In this document: one piece after another, positions 56,070-64,000 of the stretch
Layout of the letters: every line of letters begins with the position of its first letter
Numbering within the stretch: position 1 is the first letter of the stretch
Source: Corynebacterium gerontici
Lineage (GTDB): Bacteria; Actinomycetota; Actinomycetes; Mycobacteriales; Mycobacteriaceae
DNA length: 64,000 bases
Reading direction: 5' to 3'
NCBI RefSeq assembly: GCF_003813985.1
Contig: NZ_CP033897.1
Coordinates: forward strand, 1,860,001 to 1,924,000
The notes under the pieces: model-generated
Database searches by the model: none
What the model was told of the DNA's origin: nothing
Seen by the model: the letters and a program-made list of their open reading frames with translations, nothing else
Translations under genes and position numbers: made by a program

Positions 56070-56369
56070 TCAGGCTTCTTCGAGCGTCGTCGCTTGCTCG
56101 GGAGTGATCCCCGCAATCGCACTCGCTGCCTGAATCCCACTGTTGCGCTTGAGCTGGAGCGATTCCGGCACACCTGCGGCCTGCATCGCAGCGTCCATTC
56201 CCGCCACCTTGGGCGCGGAGGACATCGCTGGCTTTTTCGAAGACGATTTCCGCGAGATAGCGAATTGGATTGCTCGCGCTACCCGCTCTGGATGGTTCAC
56301 CTGAGCCCAGGCAAGCCCCTTGCCCAGGAGTCGCCGTCCAGTGCGAATGGCAAAACTTTGCATCTTCAT
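56070..56369 (-). CDS. Small protein of unknown function downstream of glpD
   Basis: Ninety-nine residues, not recognised. The N-terminal half is basic and amphipathic (RTGRRLLGKGLAWAQVNHPERVARAIQFAISRKSSSKK), suggesting membrane-surface or nucleic-acid contact. The C-terminal half is Ala-rich with a PESLQLKRNSGIQAASAIAG segment. It begins three bases after the glpD stop and is presumably co-transcribed with tetR-glpD. Confidence 0.65.
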   Translation of the reverse strand: MKMQSFAIRTGRRLLGKGLAWAQVNHPERVARAIQFAISRKSSSKKPAMSSAPKVAGMDAAMQAAGVPESLQLKRNSGIQAASAIAGITPEQATTLEEA

Positions 56370-56372
56370 TCC

Positions 56373-57935
56373 CTAGTATTCCTCCAGATTTCTCAGCACT
56401 TGCTCAACAATGTCGGCCACTTCCGGCTCGGCCGCGTCACGATCCGATTGCACCAATCCGATGCGCGTTCGTCTATCCAGCACGTCCTCGACTTGTATCG
56501 CGCCCTCGTGACTGACGGCGTAGGCGATTTCTGCACGGGTAATATCCAGTCCCGCTACATTCTCCAGTGGATGTTCAATGCCCGCGCTTTGCACCACCTT
56601 CGGCGCCTCGTAGCCGAAGCGCTGCACCAAAGTTTCGGGTAGACCCGCTAATTCATCTGGCTCTGTATGCAGGCTCTCCGGATGGTTCGGTGCACCCACA
56701 TAGGGCAACTTCGCGGTTCGGCACGGCCCGGCGCGAAGGCCTTTGCGCTTGAGCACTTCGTCGATGGCTTCTTCTGCCATGAGGCGAAATTCTGTGTACT
56801 TACCGCCCACGATTGAAATCAACCCATTGTCAGCTTCGATCGTGCTGTGCCTCCTGGAAAGATCCGCGGTGCTGCCGCCTTGCCCAGTGTCTATGAGCGG
56901 CCGCAATCCGGTGAAGGCGCCAATCACGTCACTGCGCCGCAGCTTTATATCCAATCCCACGTTGATGGCGTTCAGGATGAAATCAATGTCTTCTTCGGGA
57001 GTCGGTGGAACGTCGGGGATCGGGCCGGGTGTGTCTTCGTCGGTAAGCCCAATGAAGACTCTGCCGAATTGCTGAGGAAGCAAGAACACATACCGCGAGA
57101 TCGATCCGGGCAGTGGCACCGTCAAAGCCCCTTTGGGGTTGCCGAGCTTCTTGGCATCCACCACAATGTGCGTGCCACGCGAGGGGCGCACCCGAATGTT
57201 TTGGTCCACTGTGCCTGCCCACACTCCCGTGGCGTTAATAACGGCCCTTGCCCGGATCCGAAAGCTGGTTCCACCGAGAACATCCTGAACTTCAACCGCA
57301 TTGCCATCAGCATGGGTGACCTCGGTGTATGTCAGGATGCGAGCGCCCTCCCCCGCCGCCGTTCGCGCCACGGCGGTGACAATGCGAGCGTCGTCGACCA
57401 TCTGGCCGTCGTAATTGACCCAAGCCCCACGTAACTTTTCGGTGGCGGCCGTGGGACACAGTTGCAGTGCCTCTTTCTTCGTGGCGTAGCGTGAGTGCGG
57501 CAGTACCTTCGAGCTAGTGCCTGCCGCGATGCGGAGCATGTCGCCGGCGATAAAGCCCAAGCGCATGGCTACCTTTTGCAACAAGTTGGTATCGGCGCCG
57601 AGCAAAGCCACCTGCGGCAGCGCGCGCACCAAGTGCGGGGCATTGTGTTCCATGAGCAGTCCGCGTTCCTTGGCCGAGTGCAAGGCGATGCCGACTTCCA
57701 GTTTGGTGAGGTAGCGCAGTCCGCCATGAGCCAGCTTGGAGGACCAACGAGAGGTACCGAAGCCGAGGTCGCGTCGTTCCAACAATACGGTGTTTAATCC
57801 ACGGCTTGCAGCGTCGAGCGCGATCCCAGCACCAGTGATGCCACCGCCGATGACAATGAGGTCAATATCGTCGGGGTTCTGGGCCAAGTAGGCCAAATCG
57901 TTAGCCCGGCGCGATGCATTCAGTACGGTATTCAT
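56373..57935 (-). CDS. glpD: Glycerol-3-phosphate dehydrogenase (FAD, GlpD family)
   Basis: Membrane-associated flavoenzyme that oxidises glycerol-3-phosphate to dihydroxyacetone phosphate. The 520 residues have the FAD loop IVIGGGITGAGIALDAASRG, LLERRDLGFGTSRWSSKLAHGGLRYL, INATGVWAGTVDQ and the C-terminal GGKYTEFRLMAEEAID plus helical cap. ATG 57935 is coupled to the tetR stop (four-base overlap); the open frame continues through tetR but is spurious there. It may supply DHAP to the AGPS-like enzyme encoded divergently. Confidence 0.92.
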   Translation of the reverse strand: MNTVLNASRRANDLAYLAQNPDDIDLIVIGGGITGAGIALDAASRGLNTVLLERRDLGFGTSRWSSKLAHGGLRYLTKLEVGIALHSAKERGLLMEHNAPHLVRALPQVALLGADTNLLQKVAMRLGFIAGDMLRIAAGTSSKVLPHSRYATKKEALQLCPTAATEKLRGAWVNYDGQMVDDARIVTAVARTAAGEGARILTYTEVTHADGNAVEVQDVLGGTSFRIRARAVINATGVWAGTVDQNIRVRPSRGTHIVVDAKKLGNPKGALTVPLPGSISRYVFLLPQQFGRVFIGLTDEDTPGPIPDVPPTPEEDIDFILNAINVGLDIKLRRSDVIGAFTGLRPLIDTGQGGSTADLSRRHSTIEADNGLISIVGGKYTEFRLMAEEAIDEVLKRKGLRAGPCRTAKLPYVGAPNHPESLHTEPDELAGLPETLVQRFGYEAPKVVQSAGIEHPLENVAGLDITRAEIAYAVSHEGAIQVEDVLDRRTRIGLVQSDRDAAEPEVADIVEQVLRNLEEY

Positions 57936-58510
57936 GGCAGTAAATATCCTTCTAACATGACTTCGAGTTCTTGATCCCAGGTGCTCTGGGCGCCCTTTAC
58001 TCGCAGGACGGGCTGGAAAATGCGGGCGCTGATGGCAAAATGCTGCAGTACTGAACAGCACATTGTTGCCGCCGCGTGGGGTTCGCGGTGGGTGATGCTC
58101 TGCGGTGCGGTGGCCTGAATGTGTCGAAGCGTACGTTCGAGTGTGGCGATGATGCGCACTTGGGATTCGCCAAGCCGACGAAAAAAGTAGGTGCCCAAGA
58201 GTTCCGGTTGTTCTTCGACGATCGCTTTGACCACAGGGTTGGCGGCAACGCTGCGTGCGGCTTCCATGAGCACTGCGATGAATGCGGCCCCCGATTCTGG
58301 CCTGCGGTGCTTTTGTGCCACGATGCTCAGCAATTCGTGGGTGAGCAACTTGCTCAGTACTGCATCTTTGCCACTGAAGCGTGCGTAGAGCGTGGGGCGC
58401 GAAATGCCCGCGCCACGAGCGATCGAGGACATAGTCGTGCGGCGCGTACCCAGCTGCACAACCTGCTGGCGTGCAGCGAGCATGATTGCCTCGTCTACGT
58501 CGTTGCTCAT
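57932..58510 (-). CDS. TetR-family transcriptional regulator
   Basis: A 192-residue repressor-type protein. The helix-turn-helix is MSSIARGAGISRPTLYARFSGKDAVLSKLL; the rest is a variable ligand domain. I use ATG 58510 (MSNDVDEA) because a -10 CACAAT ends six bases before it with TTGACA upstream, so the message is probably leaderless; an in-frame GTG at 58531 lies upstream of this -10. It is coupled to glpD and divergent from the AGPS-like and kinase genes, which it probably regulates. Confidence 0.87.
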   Translation of the reverse strand: MSNDVDEAIMLAARQQVVQLGTRRTTMSSIARGAGISRPTLYARFSGKDAVLSKLLTHELLSIVAQKHRRPESGAAFIAVLMEAARSVAANPVVKAIVEEQPELLGTYFFRRLGESQVRIIATLERTLRHIQATAPQSITHREPHAAATMCCSVLQHFAISARIFQPVLRVKGAQSTWDQELEVMLEGYLLP

Positions 58511-58516
58511 ATGCCA

Positions 58517-58547
58517 ATTGTGGCTGGGCACTGGGCGGGGGTGTCAA
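58517..58547 (-). promoter_or_regulatory. Promoter of tetR-glpD, predicted leaderless
   Basis: Minus strand: consensus -35 TTGACA (58542-58547), 19-bp spacer, -10 CACAAT (58517-58522), then six bases to ATG 58510. No Shine-Dalgarno sequence intervenes. Confidence 0.5.
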
Positions 58548-58711
58548 GCGTTTTTGCTTTACATGTTTGATCCCCACATGCAGAAGTGCACCTTTTCGCC
58601 TGGCAGCATGACTAAAAACAAAAAGCAAGCACTTTACACCTGCCTACCCACCACGCCATTTCCCCAGCACACACCCTTCTTGGACCTCTGCCACGCTTGT
58701 AGCTTAAGAGT

Positions 58712-60322
58712 ATGAACGCATTGCCTTTTCCTCCCATGTCCTTTTCCATCTGGGGTACTGAGCAAGAAGCGAAACCGCTCAGCTCGAGCATCCAATCACT
58801 CGTGAGCAAGGTGGTGGGCAACACCACCCCGCGCCCGGCACCCGCGCAGGCAGATGTGCGCATCACCGATTCACAGCTCACCGCAGATCATGTGCAAGAA
58901 CTCCAGGCGATCGTGGGCGATAAGTTCGTGTCCTGCGATCGTGCACATCGCATCCCACGCGCCCGCGGGAAGTCCTACTTTGATCTCCTGGATTGGCGTG
59001 TGGATCAGATCATCGACGTTCCCGATGCCGTGGTGGCACCAGCCTCCAATGATGAAGTGTTTGATGTGCTGCAGTGGGCGTCGAAAAGCAATGTGGCAGT
59101 GGTGCCCTTCGGCGGCGGCACCTCAGTGGTCGGCGGAATCACACCGCTGAGGGGAACGTTCCCGGCAGTTATCAGCCTGGATCTCACGCGCTTCGACGCG
59201 ATTGAAGATGTGGATCCCATCAGTGGAGAGGCAACGCTAGGCGCTGGCATGTCCGGCCCACAGGCAGAAATCGCGTTGGCCAAGCATGGGCTGCAACTAG
59301 GGCACTTCCCGCAATCATTCCCCTACGCAACGATCGGCGGGTTCGCCGCCACCCGCTCCTCCGGGCAAAATTCCGCAGGTTATGGGCGCTTCGATGAAAT
59401 GGTTGCCTCCATGGAAGTGGTCACCCCCAAGGGGATCATGACGGTGGGGAATGCCGCGCCCGCATCCGCCGCTGGCCCCGACATGAAGGAGATATTCCTG
59501 GGCTCCGAAGGGGCATTCGGCATCATCACCAAGGTGCGCCTGAAGGTCCACCCAATCCCAGAAGCCAAGGCGTACGAGGCCTTTGTCTTCCCCGATTTCC
59601 AAAGCGGTGTGGCCGCCGTGCGCGCAGTGGAACAGCACAAAACTGGCCCAACAGTCATTCGGCTTTCCGACGAAATCGAATCCGCCACCAACCTCACCTC
59701 CACCGACGCTATCGGCGAACAAGACGCTGCCGCCCCGCACGGCTGCCTCTGCCTCACCATGTACGAAGGCACACGCGCCCACGTCACCTCACGCCACGAA
59801 GAGACCCGCGACCTGCTGCTTTCCATGGGGGCAACCTCCCTCGGCGAGGCACCCGTGCGTAAGTGGGAAAAGGGTCGCTTTGGCGCCCCAGTGCTTCGCG
59901 ACGCCCTCCTGGACGCCGGCGTGCTGTGCGAAACCTTCGAAACCGCAACCAATTGGTCCAACGTGCCCGCGCTCAAAAAGGCCATCACCGCAGCAGTGAC
60001 CCAAGCTCTGGGCGAAGGCGACTCGGTGGCGCTGGTGCTCTGCCACGTCTCGCACGTCTACGCCAATGGTTGCTCCCTGTACTTCACCATCCTCGGTGCA
60101 CAAGACTCCACGCCCATCGAGCAGTGGCGCCACGCCAAGCAGCGCATTCTGGAGGCAATCACCGAGCACAACGGAACCATCACCCACCACCACGCCGTGG
60201 GCACCGATCACGCACGGTTCATGGAGCAAGAAATCGGCCCACTTGGCCTGGGAGCGCTTCGAGCCATCAAGGCGTATCTGGACCCCGAAGGCGTGCTCAA
60301 TCCAGGAAAGTTGCTGCCATGA
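58712..60322 (+). CDS. FAD-binding oxidase, alkylglycerone-phosphate synthase-like
   Basis: Flavoenzyme of the VAO/GlcD fold, 536 residues, closest in motif to AGPS (ether-lipid synthesis) and the mycobacterial protein called AgpS. The FAD domain has VVPFGGGTSVVGG and PYATIGGFAATRSSGQNSAGYG; the C-terminal part carries THHHAVGTDHARF, the His-rich motif of AGPS, and SLYFTI. Substrate use is unproven in actinobacteria. It overlaps the lipid kinase by four bases. Motif copy 15 lies within the coding sequence (WASKSNVAV). TTGGAC at 58680-58685 is a possible -35. Confidence 0.85.
   Translation: MNALPFPPMSFSIWGTEQEAKPLSSSIQSLVSKVVGNTTPRPAPAQADVRITDSQLTADHVQELQAIVGDKFVSCDRAHRIPRARGKSYFDLLDWRVDQIIDVPDAVVAPASNDEVFDVLQWASKSNVAVVPFGGGTSVVGGITPLRGTFPAVISLDLTRFDAIEDVDPISGEATLGAGMSGPQAEIALAKHGLQLGHFPQSFPYATIGGFAATRSSGQNSAGYGRFDEMVASMEVVTPKGIMTVGNAAPASAAGPDMKEIFLGSEGAFGIITKVRLKVHPIPEAKAYEAFVFPDFQSGVAAVRAVEQHKTGPTVIRLSDEIESATNLTSTDAIGEQDAAAPHGCLCLTMYEGTRAHVTSRHEETRDLLLSMGATSLGEAPVRKWEKGRFGAPVLRDALLDAGVLCETFETATNWSNVPALKKAITAAVTQALGEGDSVALVLCHVSHVYANGCSLYFTILGAQDSTPIEQWRHAKQRILEAITEHNGTITHHHAVGTDHARFMEQEIGPLGLGALRAIKAYLDPEGVLNPGKLLP
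59080..59089 (+). repeat. Dispersed motif GTCGAAAAGC, copy 15 (inside AGPS-like gene)
   Basis: Exact core in GTGGGCGTCGAAAAGCAATG, in the coding direction, read as Ala-Ser-Lys-Ser. It is the only exact copy that lies sense within a gene. Confidence 0.7.
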
Positions 60323-61242
60323 ACACCATCGACATTTCCCAGCGTGATATTTCCAAAATCGCCCTGCTCACCAACCCCGCCGCAGGCAAGGGACGCGCGA
60401 AGGAGAAAGGAGCGCTAGCGGCAAGAAAATTCCACGATTTAGGCGTCGACGTCATCTCGATCGCAGGTTCAAGCCCCGAGGCCTCCGCACAGCTTGCCAC
60501 CGAAGCGCTCGCCTCCGGTATCGACGCCCTCGTGGTGTGCGGCGGCGACGGCCTCATCAACCTCGCTCTTCAGGCACAGGCGCACACCGATGTGCCACTG
60601 GGGATCATTCCAGCAGGTACGGGCAATGATCATGCTCGCGAATATGGCATTCCGCTAGACCCCGAACGCGCGGCGGAACTAATCGTGGATGGCGTTGCGG
60701 TTCGCACCGACCTCGGGAAGATGCGCACTGACGATGGGCGTGAGCGGCTTTTTGGCACCTGCGTCACCCAGGGATTCGATTCCATCGTGACCGAACGCGC
60801 CAATAGCATTGCGTGGCCAAAAGGTTCGGCGCGCTACGTTACCGCCATCGTGTTGGAATTCCTGCACTTTCATTCCATCCCCTGCAAGATCTACCTCGAC
60901 GGTGCGTTAGAGGTAGACGAGCCCATCACCCTCGCTGCGGTGGGCAATACCCGATCCTACGGTGGCGGCATGAAGATTTGCCCCGATGCGCGCCACAACG
61001 ACGGCAAATTGGATCTCACAGTGCTCGGCAGGATGAACCGCTACAGTGTGGCCCGGAAATTTCCAAAGATCTACAGTGGCAATATTCGCGGCGAAGATGG
61101 ACTGAGCCAGTACCGTGCGGAGCATATCCGCATCGAAATGCCAGACATGCCCGTCTACGCCGACGGAGACCGCTTTGACGTTCTGCCCATCGAATATTCA
61201 GTGGAAAAGAACGCGGGGTTGTACCTGATTCCTAGACCGTAG
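60319..61242 (+). CDS. Diacylglycerol/lipid kinase family protein
   Basis: ATP-dependent lipid kinase of the DagK/YegS family, 307 residues. Motifs: LLTNPAAGKGRA, nucleotide-binding VVCGGDGLINLAL (Leu where GGDGT is usual), IIPAGTGNDHAREYG and the C-terminal ADGDRFDVLPIEY. ATG 60319 overlaps the stop of the AGPS-like gene (ATGA). Substrates could be diacylglycerol or an alkyl/acyl glycerol made by the partner enzyme; this is inference from linkage. Confidence 0.88.
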   Translation: MNTIDISQRDISKIALLTNPAAGKGRAKEKGALAARKFHDLGVDVISIAGSSPEASAQLATEALASGIDALVVCGGDGLINLALQAQAHTDVPLGIIPAGTGNDHAREYGIPLDPERAAELIVDGVAVRTDLGKMRTDDGRERLFGTCVTQGFDSIVTERANSIAWPKGSARYVTAIVLEFLHFHSIPCKIYLDGALEVDEPITLAAVGNTRSYGGGMKICPDARHNDGKLDLTVLGRMNRYSVARKFPKIYSGNIRGEDGLSQYRAEHIRIEMPDMPVYADGDRFDVLPIEYSVEKNAGLYLIPRP

Positions 61243-61250
61243 CGAGAAGG

Positions 61251-61277
61251 AGCGGCTGCGAAAACCTCGCAGCCGCT
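61251..61277. terminator. Bidirectional terminator after the lipid kinase gene
   Basis: Perfect 11-bp stem AGCGGCTGCGA / TCGCAGCCGCT with a 5-base loop, then TTCC. It separates the lipid kinase gene from the convergent YhgE/Pip gene. Confidence 0.85.
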
Positions 61278-61295
61278 TTCCGCTTGCCTACACCA

Positions 61296-63194
61296 TCAAG
61301 CGTTCAGCAGATCACCTTCCTGTGTCGGGTTCATCGCGGCAATTGCGCGATCCCGGCGCCGCAACAACAGCACGGAGACCACCAAGCAGCCGACGGTAAG
61401 CAACACCAGGATTGCTGCCGCGCCATAGTAGGTGGCATCAATATCACCTTCAACACCGGCGATAAAGATCTCACGGGCGTAAGTCATCGGGTGGAGATCA
61501 TGCAACAAGCGCAGGGGCTTCGGGGTGAGCTGGATTGGCCACACGCCACCAAAGCAGAACACACCATAGGCAAAGAAACCCAACGCGAGTGTGCCGCCGA
61601 TGAGCCGGCCGAAGGTGATGCGAAGCATCTGGAAGAAAGCGGTGGCGTTACTTGCCACAATCATCAAACCCAAGGCAAAGGCGGCGCGGTGAGCCACCGA
61701 GAACCCGAGTTGCGCACCTACCCATACCAGCAGGCCCAGCAGCGCAGTGTTGAGCACAGACACCATGGCGAAACCGCCAAGAACCTTAGCCGCTGCGCGC
61801 TCTCGTCGGGCGCGCCCGAGCGTCTGCGGCAGCAACATGCTCAACAGCACCATGAACAAGAAGCCGAAAACAAGGATCAGGATAAAGGTGACGCCGCCGG
61901 AGAGCTGTTTAGAGGTGGGATCGTTGATGTCAGCGAGAGTTTGCACCGGGTGCTGATAGTCCTGCGAATATACCACGGGAATAGCCATCTGGTGTGAAGA
62001 CGCGCCGACGTCGCTGATCTTGGGTGCCTGCTGAGCACCATCGACCAGGCCCGTGCGCAGTTGCGAGGTGCCGTCTTTGAGCTGGCGTACGCCGTCGTCA
62101 AGCTGGAAGGTACCATCAAGCATGAGCCCCATGCCATCGTCGAGCTCCACGGTGCCTTGCGCAAGCTGTGCACTACCATCTTTAAGCTGCAACATCCCGC
62201 CGAGATACTCCGCGCCGGGGTTGTTGAGCTGGTAGCTCATTTGAGCGGTGCCGTCTTTGAGCATCTGCAATTGGTTCGCAACACCCTGAGGGCTTTGGTT
62301 GCCCAACGAATCCACAATGTTTTGGAGCCGATCCGCCTCCTGGTGCAATTGCAATTGGCGTAGCGCAGCAACCACCGGGCGTATTTGATCAGCCGCAGCG
62401 CCGGCCTGGCGGGCCAGAGGAATGAGCCGATCGGTGAGTTGGCCAACGCCGGCGTCGATTTGCGCGGCACCGTCGCCAAGCTGATGGGTGCCATCTAATA
62501 GCTGCGCAACGCCATCATCGAGTTGCCCGGCGCCATCACGTACCTGGCTCGTGCCATCCTTGAGCTGGCGAGCACCATCGATGCCCTGCTCGGTGCCGTC
62601 TTTGAGCAGTCCCGCACCATCATCCAGCTGCACTGCACCGTCCGCTGCTTCCTTGAGCCCGGCGCCCAGTTGATTCATTCCTTTCAGAATCTCGCTACTG
62701 TAGCCCTCCGTAATACCGGATTGGATGCCTGCTTGGATGCCGGGGATGAGCCCAGAGGTCAGCAGCGGTGTGTTGGTGCCGTAATGATCGTTGTAAGAAA
62801 TAATTACCTCGGCCTGCCTCGGCTTCTGATCAATCACGGTGGCAACGTTGCGCGAAAAATCGCGGGGGATGGAGATTGTGGCGATATACTCGCCGTCTTT
62901 CATGCCTTTGTCGGCTTCCTCAACACTGATGGCATCGACGTTGAGATAGCTTGTGTCCAGTAAACCCTGCTCAATATCAGAACCAAAGTTCACCTTGGCA
63001 CCGTCCTGCACCACGCCCGCATCTTCGTTGACCACGGCGATCTTTACCTCATCCAGATAGTGGGAGGGATCCCACATCGACCACATCCATGCAGCAGCCA
63101 CGAGCAGCGGTGCCACGAGCACCAGGACGATGGCAGATCTGATCGCGATTCTGCGCTTGGGACTATAAAGAGGAGGTCTAGTGCTGGAGAACAT
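61296..63194 (-). CDS. YhgE/Pip domain membrane protein
   Basis: Large envelope protein, 632 residues, of the family related to ABC-2 permeases and to WXG/T7-exported YhgE in firmicutes. One N-terminal helix (IRSAIVLVLVAPLLVAAAWMW) leads to an extracytoplasmic domain with a run of 7-residue repeats (LKDGTEQ, IDGARQ, LKDGTSQ, VRDGAGQ, LDDGVAQ ...), interrupted and resumed, then about six C-terminal helices. The repeats suggest a long rod. ATG 63194; upstream is non-coding. Function is unknown; envelope integrity or export is plausible. Confidence 0.87.
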   Translation of the reverse strand: MFSSTRPPLYSPKRRIAIRSAIVLVLVAPLLVAAAWMWSMWDPSHYLDEVKIAVVNEDAGVVQDGAKVNFGSDIEQGLLDTSYLNVDAISVEEADKGMKDGEYIATISIPRDFSRNVATVIDQKPRQAEVIISYNDHYGTNTPLLTSGLIPGIQAGIQSGITEGYSSEILKGMNQLGAGLKEAADGAVQLDDGAGLLKDGTEQGIDGARQLKDGTSQVRDGAGQLDDGVAQLLDGTHQLGDGAAQIDAGVGQLTDRLIPLARQAGAAADQIRPVVAALRQLQLHQEADRLQNIVDSLGNQSPQGVANQLQMLKDGTAQMSYQLNNPGAEYLGGMLQLKDGSAQLAQGTVELDDGMGLMLDGTFQLDDGVRQLKDGTSQLRTGLVDGAQQAPKISDVGASSHQMAIPVVYSQDYQHPVQTLADINDPTSKQLSGGVTFILILVFGFLFMVLLSMLLPQTLGRARRERAAAKVLGGFAMVSVLNTALLGLLVWVGAQLGFSVAHRAAFALGLMIVASNATAFFQMLRITFGRLIGGTLALGFFAYGVFCFGGVWPIQLTPKPLRLLHDLHPMTYAREIFIAGVEGDIDATYYGAAAILVLLTVGCLVVSVLLLRRRDRAIAAMNPTQEGDLLNA

Positions 63195-63593
63195 GGGATT
63201 CGCCCTTCACATCTCAAGTGGAAGCAAAACGTGGCCAGGACAGTGCGACAGCGCAAGCGCTCTCATTCCTGGAGGGTGAACCACCTACGCGCACAGTTAC
63301 CTGATGCCTCGATGGAAGGCAGAGGATGGAAAAGTAAGCGCAAGAGGTCACGGTTTCAAGCGTATTGCCTGCTAGGCCATGATTTGAGGGGTGCTTTACA
63401 AGAAATATTGGGCCCTCACTTCCAAACAGCGTTGGCGATTCGAAAGTGCGGCCTTTGCCATGCTCAGCGCACAAAATCGGGCGTCCCGAACCCCTTGAAG
63501 CGCTCGCCTTACAGTTATCGGGGGTAACCCGCTATGTCCAACGTGAAATTGAGCCCGGAACAACAAGCGATGTGGTAGGCGGGCGCCAAAGAG
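63195..63593. other. Intergenic region between YhgE/Pip gene and panD
   Basis: No supported gene. Short open frames occur on both strands. Between about 63,421 and 63,560 two plus-strand frames, joined by one frameshift, read RFESAAFAMLSAQNRASR then PEPLEALALQLSGVTRYVQR. That has a protein-like composition and could be a remnant of a lost gene, but I cannot name it. The promoter of the YhgE/Pip gene should lie here. Confidence 0.4.
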
Positions 63594-63995
63594 CTATTCC
63601 GGCAACCTCGGGTCCTTGAGTCCTGATCCCTCGGGAGCGTTTGCCGGGTCCTCCCCCAGTGAAATCTGGCGATTGTGTTCATCCACGAACACCACGCGCG
63701 GGGCATAATCTTCAAGGTCTTCTGCACTGTACTGCGCGTAACCAATGATGATGACGAGGTCGCCGGGGCTGATGAGCCGAGCGGCAGCCCCGTTAATGCC
63801 GATGATGCCGGTGCCGCGTTCGCCTTTGATTGCGTAGGTGGTGAGCCTGTTGCCATTGTCAATGTCGACGATGTCGATCTGTTCGCCTTCGAGCAGGTCG
63901 GCGGCTTCCAATAAATCGGCGTCGATGGTGCAGGATCCCACGTAGTGCAGATCCGCCTGGGTGACCGTCGCGCGGTGGATTTTGGATTTCAGCAT
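63594..63995 (-). CDS. panD: Aspartate 1-decarboxylase
   Basis: Pyruvoyl enzyme that makes beta-alanine for pantothenate and CoA. The 133-residue proenzyme is self-processed between Gly and Ser of [12 protein letters not shown] (residues 24-25). The rest of the barrel is standard ([43 protein letters not shown]). The full reading frame lies just inside the right edge; its ribosome-binding site and any panC neighbour are outside the window. The C-terminal tail is slightly extended and polar. Confidence 0.96.
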   Translation of the reverse strand: MLKSKIHRATVTQADLHYVGSCTIDADLLEAADLLEGEQIDIVDIDNGNRLTTYAIKGERGTGIIGINGAAARLISPGDLVIIIGYAQYSAEDLEDYAPRVVFVDEHNRQISLGEDPANAPEGSGLKDPRLPE

Positions 63996-64000
63996 GGTGC

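Noticed and set aside
57936..58628. Upstream extension of the glpD frame
   Set aside because: It lies inside the TetR gene in another frame and shows no family similarity. The FAD-binding domain begins right after ATG 57935.
63060..63527. Plus-strand open frame of 155 codons between the YhgE/Pip gene and panD
   Set aside because: Its first part is antisense to the YhgE/Pip gene, and its composition (many Arg, His, Cys) is that of a shadow frame.

Overview
The window looks like a chromosomal segment of a Corynebacterium species (Mycobacteriales). The evidence is a moderately high G+C content, an ESX-4 type VII secretion locus lying between rplM-rpsI and truA-rplQ-rpoA as in mycobacteria, a spc ribosomal operon broken open before secY, a SiaEFGI-type sialic acid transporter, and several genes that appear to be read from leaderless transcripts. 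The species cannot be named from the sequence alone. I see no tRNA, rRNA, CRISPR array, prophage or insertion sequence.

Layout. 1-1,986: the 5' part of a membrane acyltransferase, then rpsI-rplM. 2,339-3,631: an unrecognised 430-residue protein that looks inserted between rplM and the secretion locus. 3,788-13,710: the ESX-4 locus (two WXG100 proteins, an Rv3446c-like protein, EccC, EccD, mycosin, a PGPGW membrane protein, EccB). 13,783-22,746: truA, a DUF998 protein, rplQ-rpoA-rpsD-rpsK-rpsM, infA, an L,D-transpeptidase, map-adk-secY. 23,104-35,104: accessory genes dividing secY from the rest of spc: a sugar-importer ATPase, a DUF4032 kinase-like protein, a molybdenum oxidoreductase with FdhD, an SDR, a three-gene sugar ABC importer with a YesL-like protein, and a frameshifted inositol-phosphatase-family gene. 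35,239-37,915: rpsH-rplF-rplR-rpsE-rpmD-rplO. 38,254-49,637: a complete sialic acid (Neu5Ac) regulon. 49,706-54,725: a secreted lipocalin, a broken YciI gene and trehalose treB-treC. 54,726-55,337: a long non-coding stretch with 73-bp tandem repeats. 55,338-63,995: a DUF4230 protein, a glycerolipid cluster (GlpD, TetR regulator, AGPS-like oxidase, lipid kinase), a YhgE/Pip protein and panD.

How the genes work together. The sialic acid block is self-contained. SiaEFGI imports Neu5Ac; NanA, NanK, NanE, NagA and NagB convert it to fructose-6-phosphate plus pyruvate and ammonia. NanR probably controls both arms through one palindrome (TCAGACGTCTGA) that lies across two divergent promoters. TreB-TreC is a PTS/phosphotrehalase pair. 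The UgpC/MsmK-type ATPase at 23.1 kb probably energises the permeases at 31-34 kb, which lack an ATPase of their own.

The most unusual signal is a dispersed short motif, GGCGTCGAAAAGCT. Its 10-base core GTCGAAAAGC occurs 15 times exactly (about 0.1 expected by chance on both strands). It is mostly intergenic, and at least four times it touches or overlaps a stop codon and sits between that stop and the gene's terminator. I do not recognise it as any named element. Three genes also look decayed: a YciI-family gene with two in-frame TAA codons, an inositol-phosphatase gene frameshifted in an A run, and a small membrane protein gene cut by TAG.
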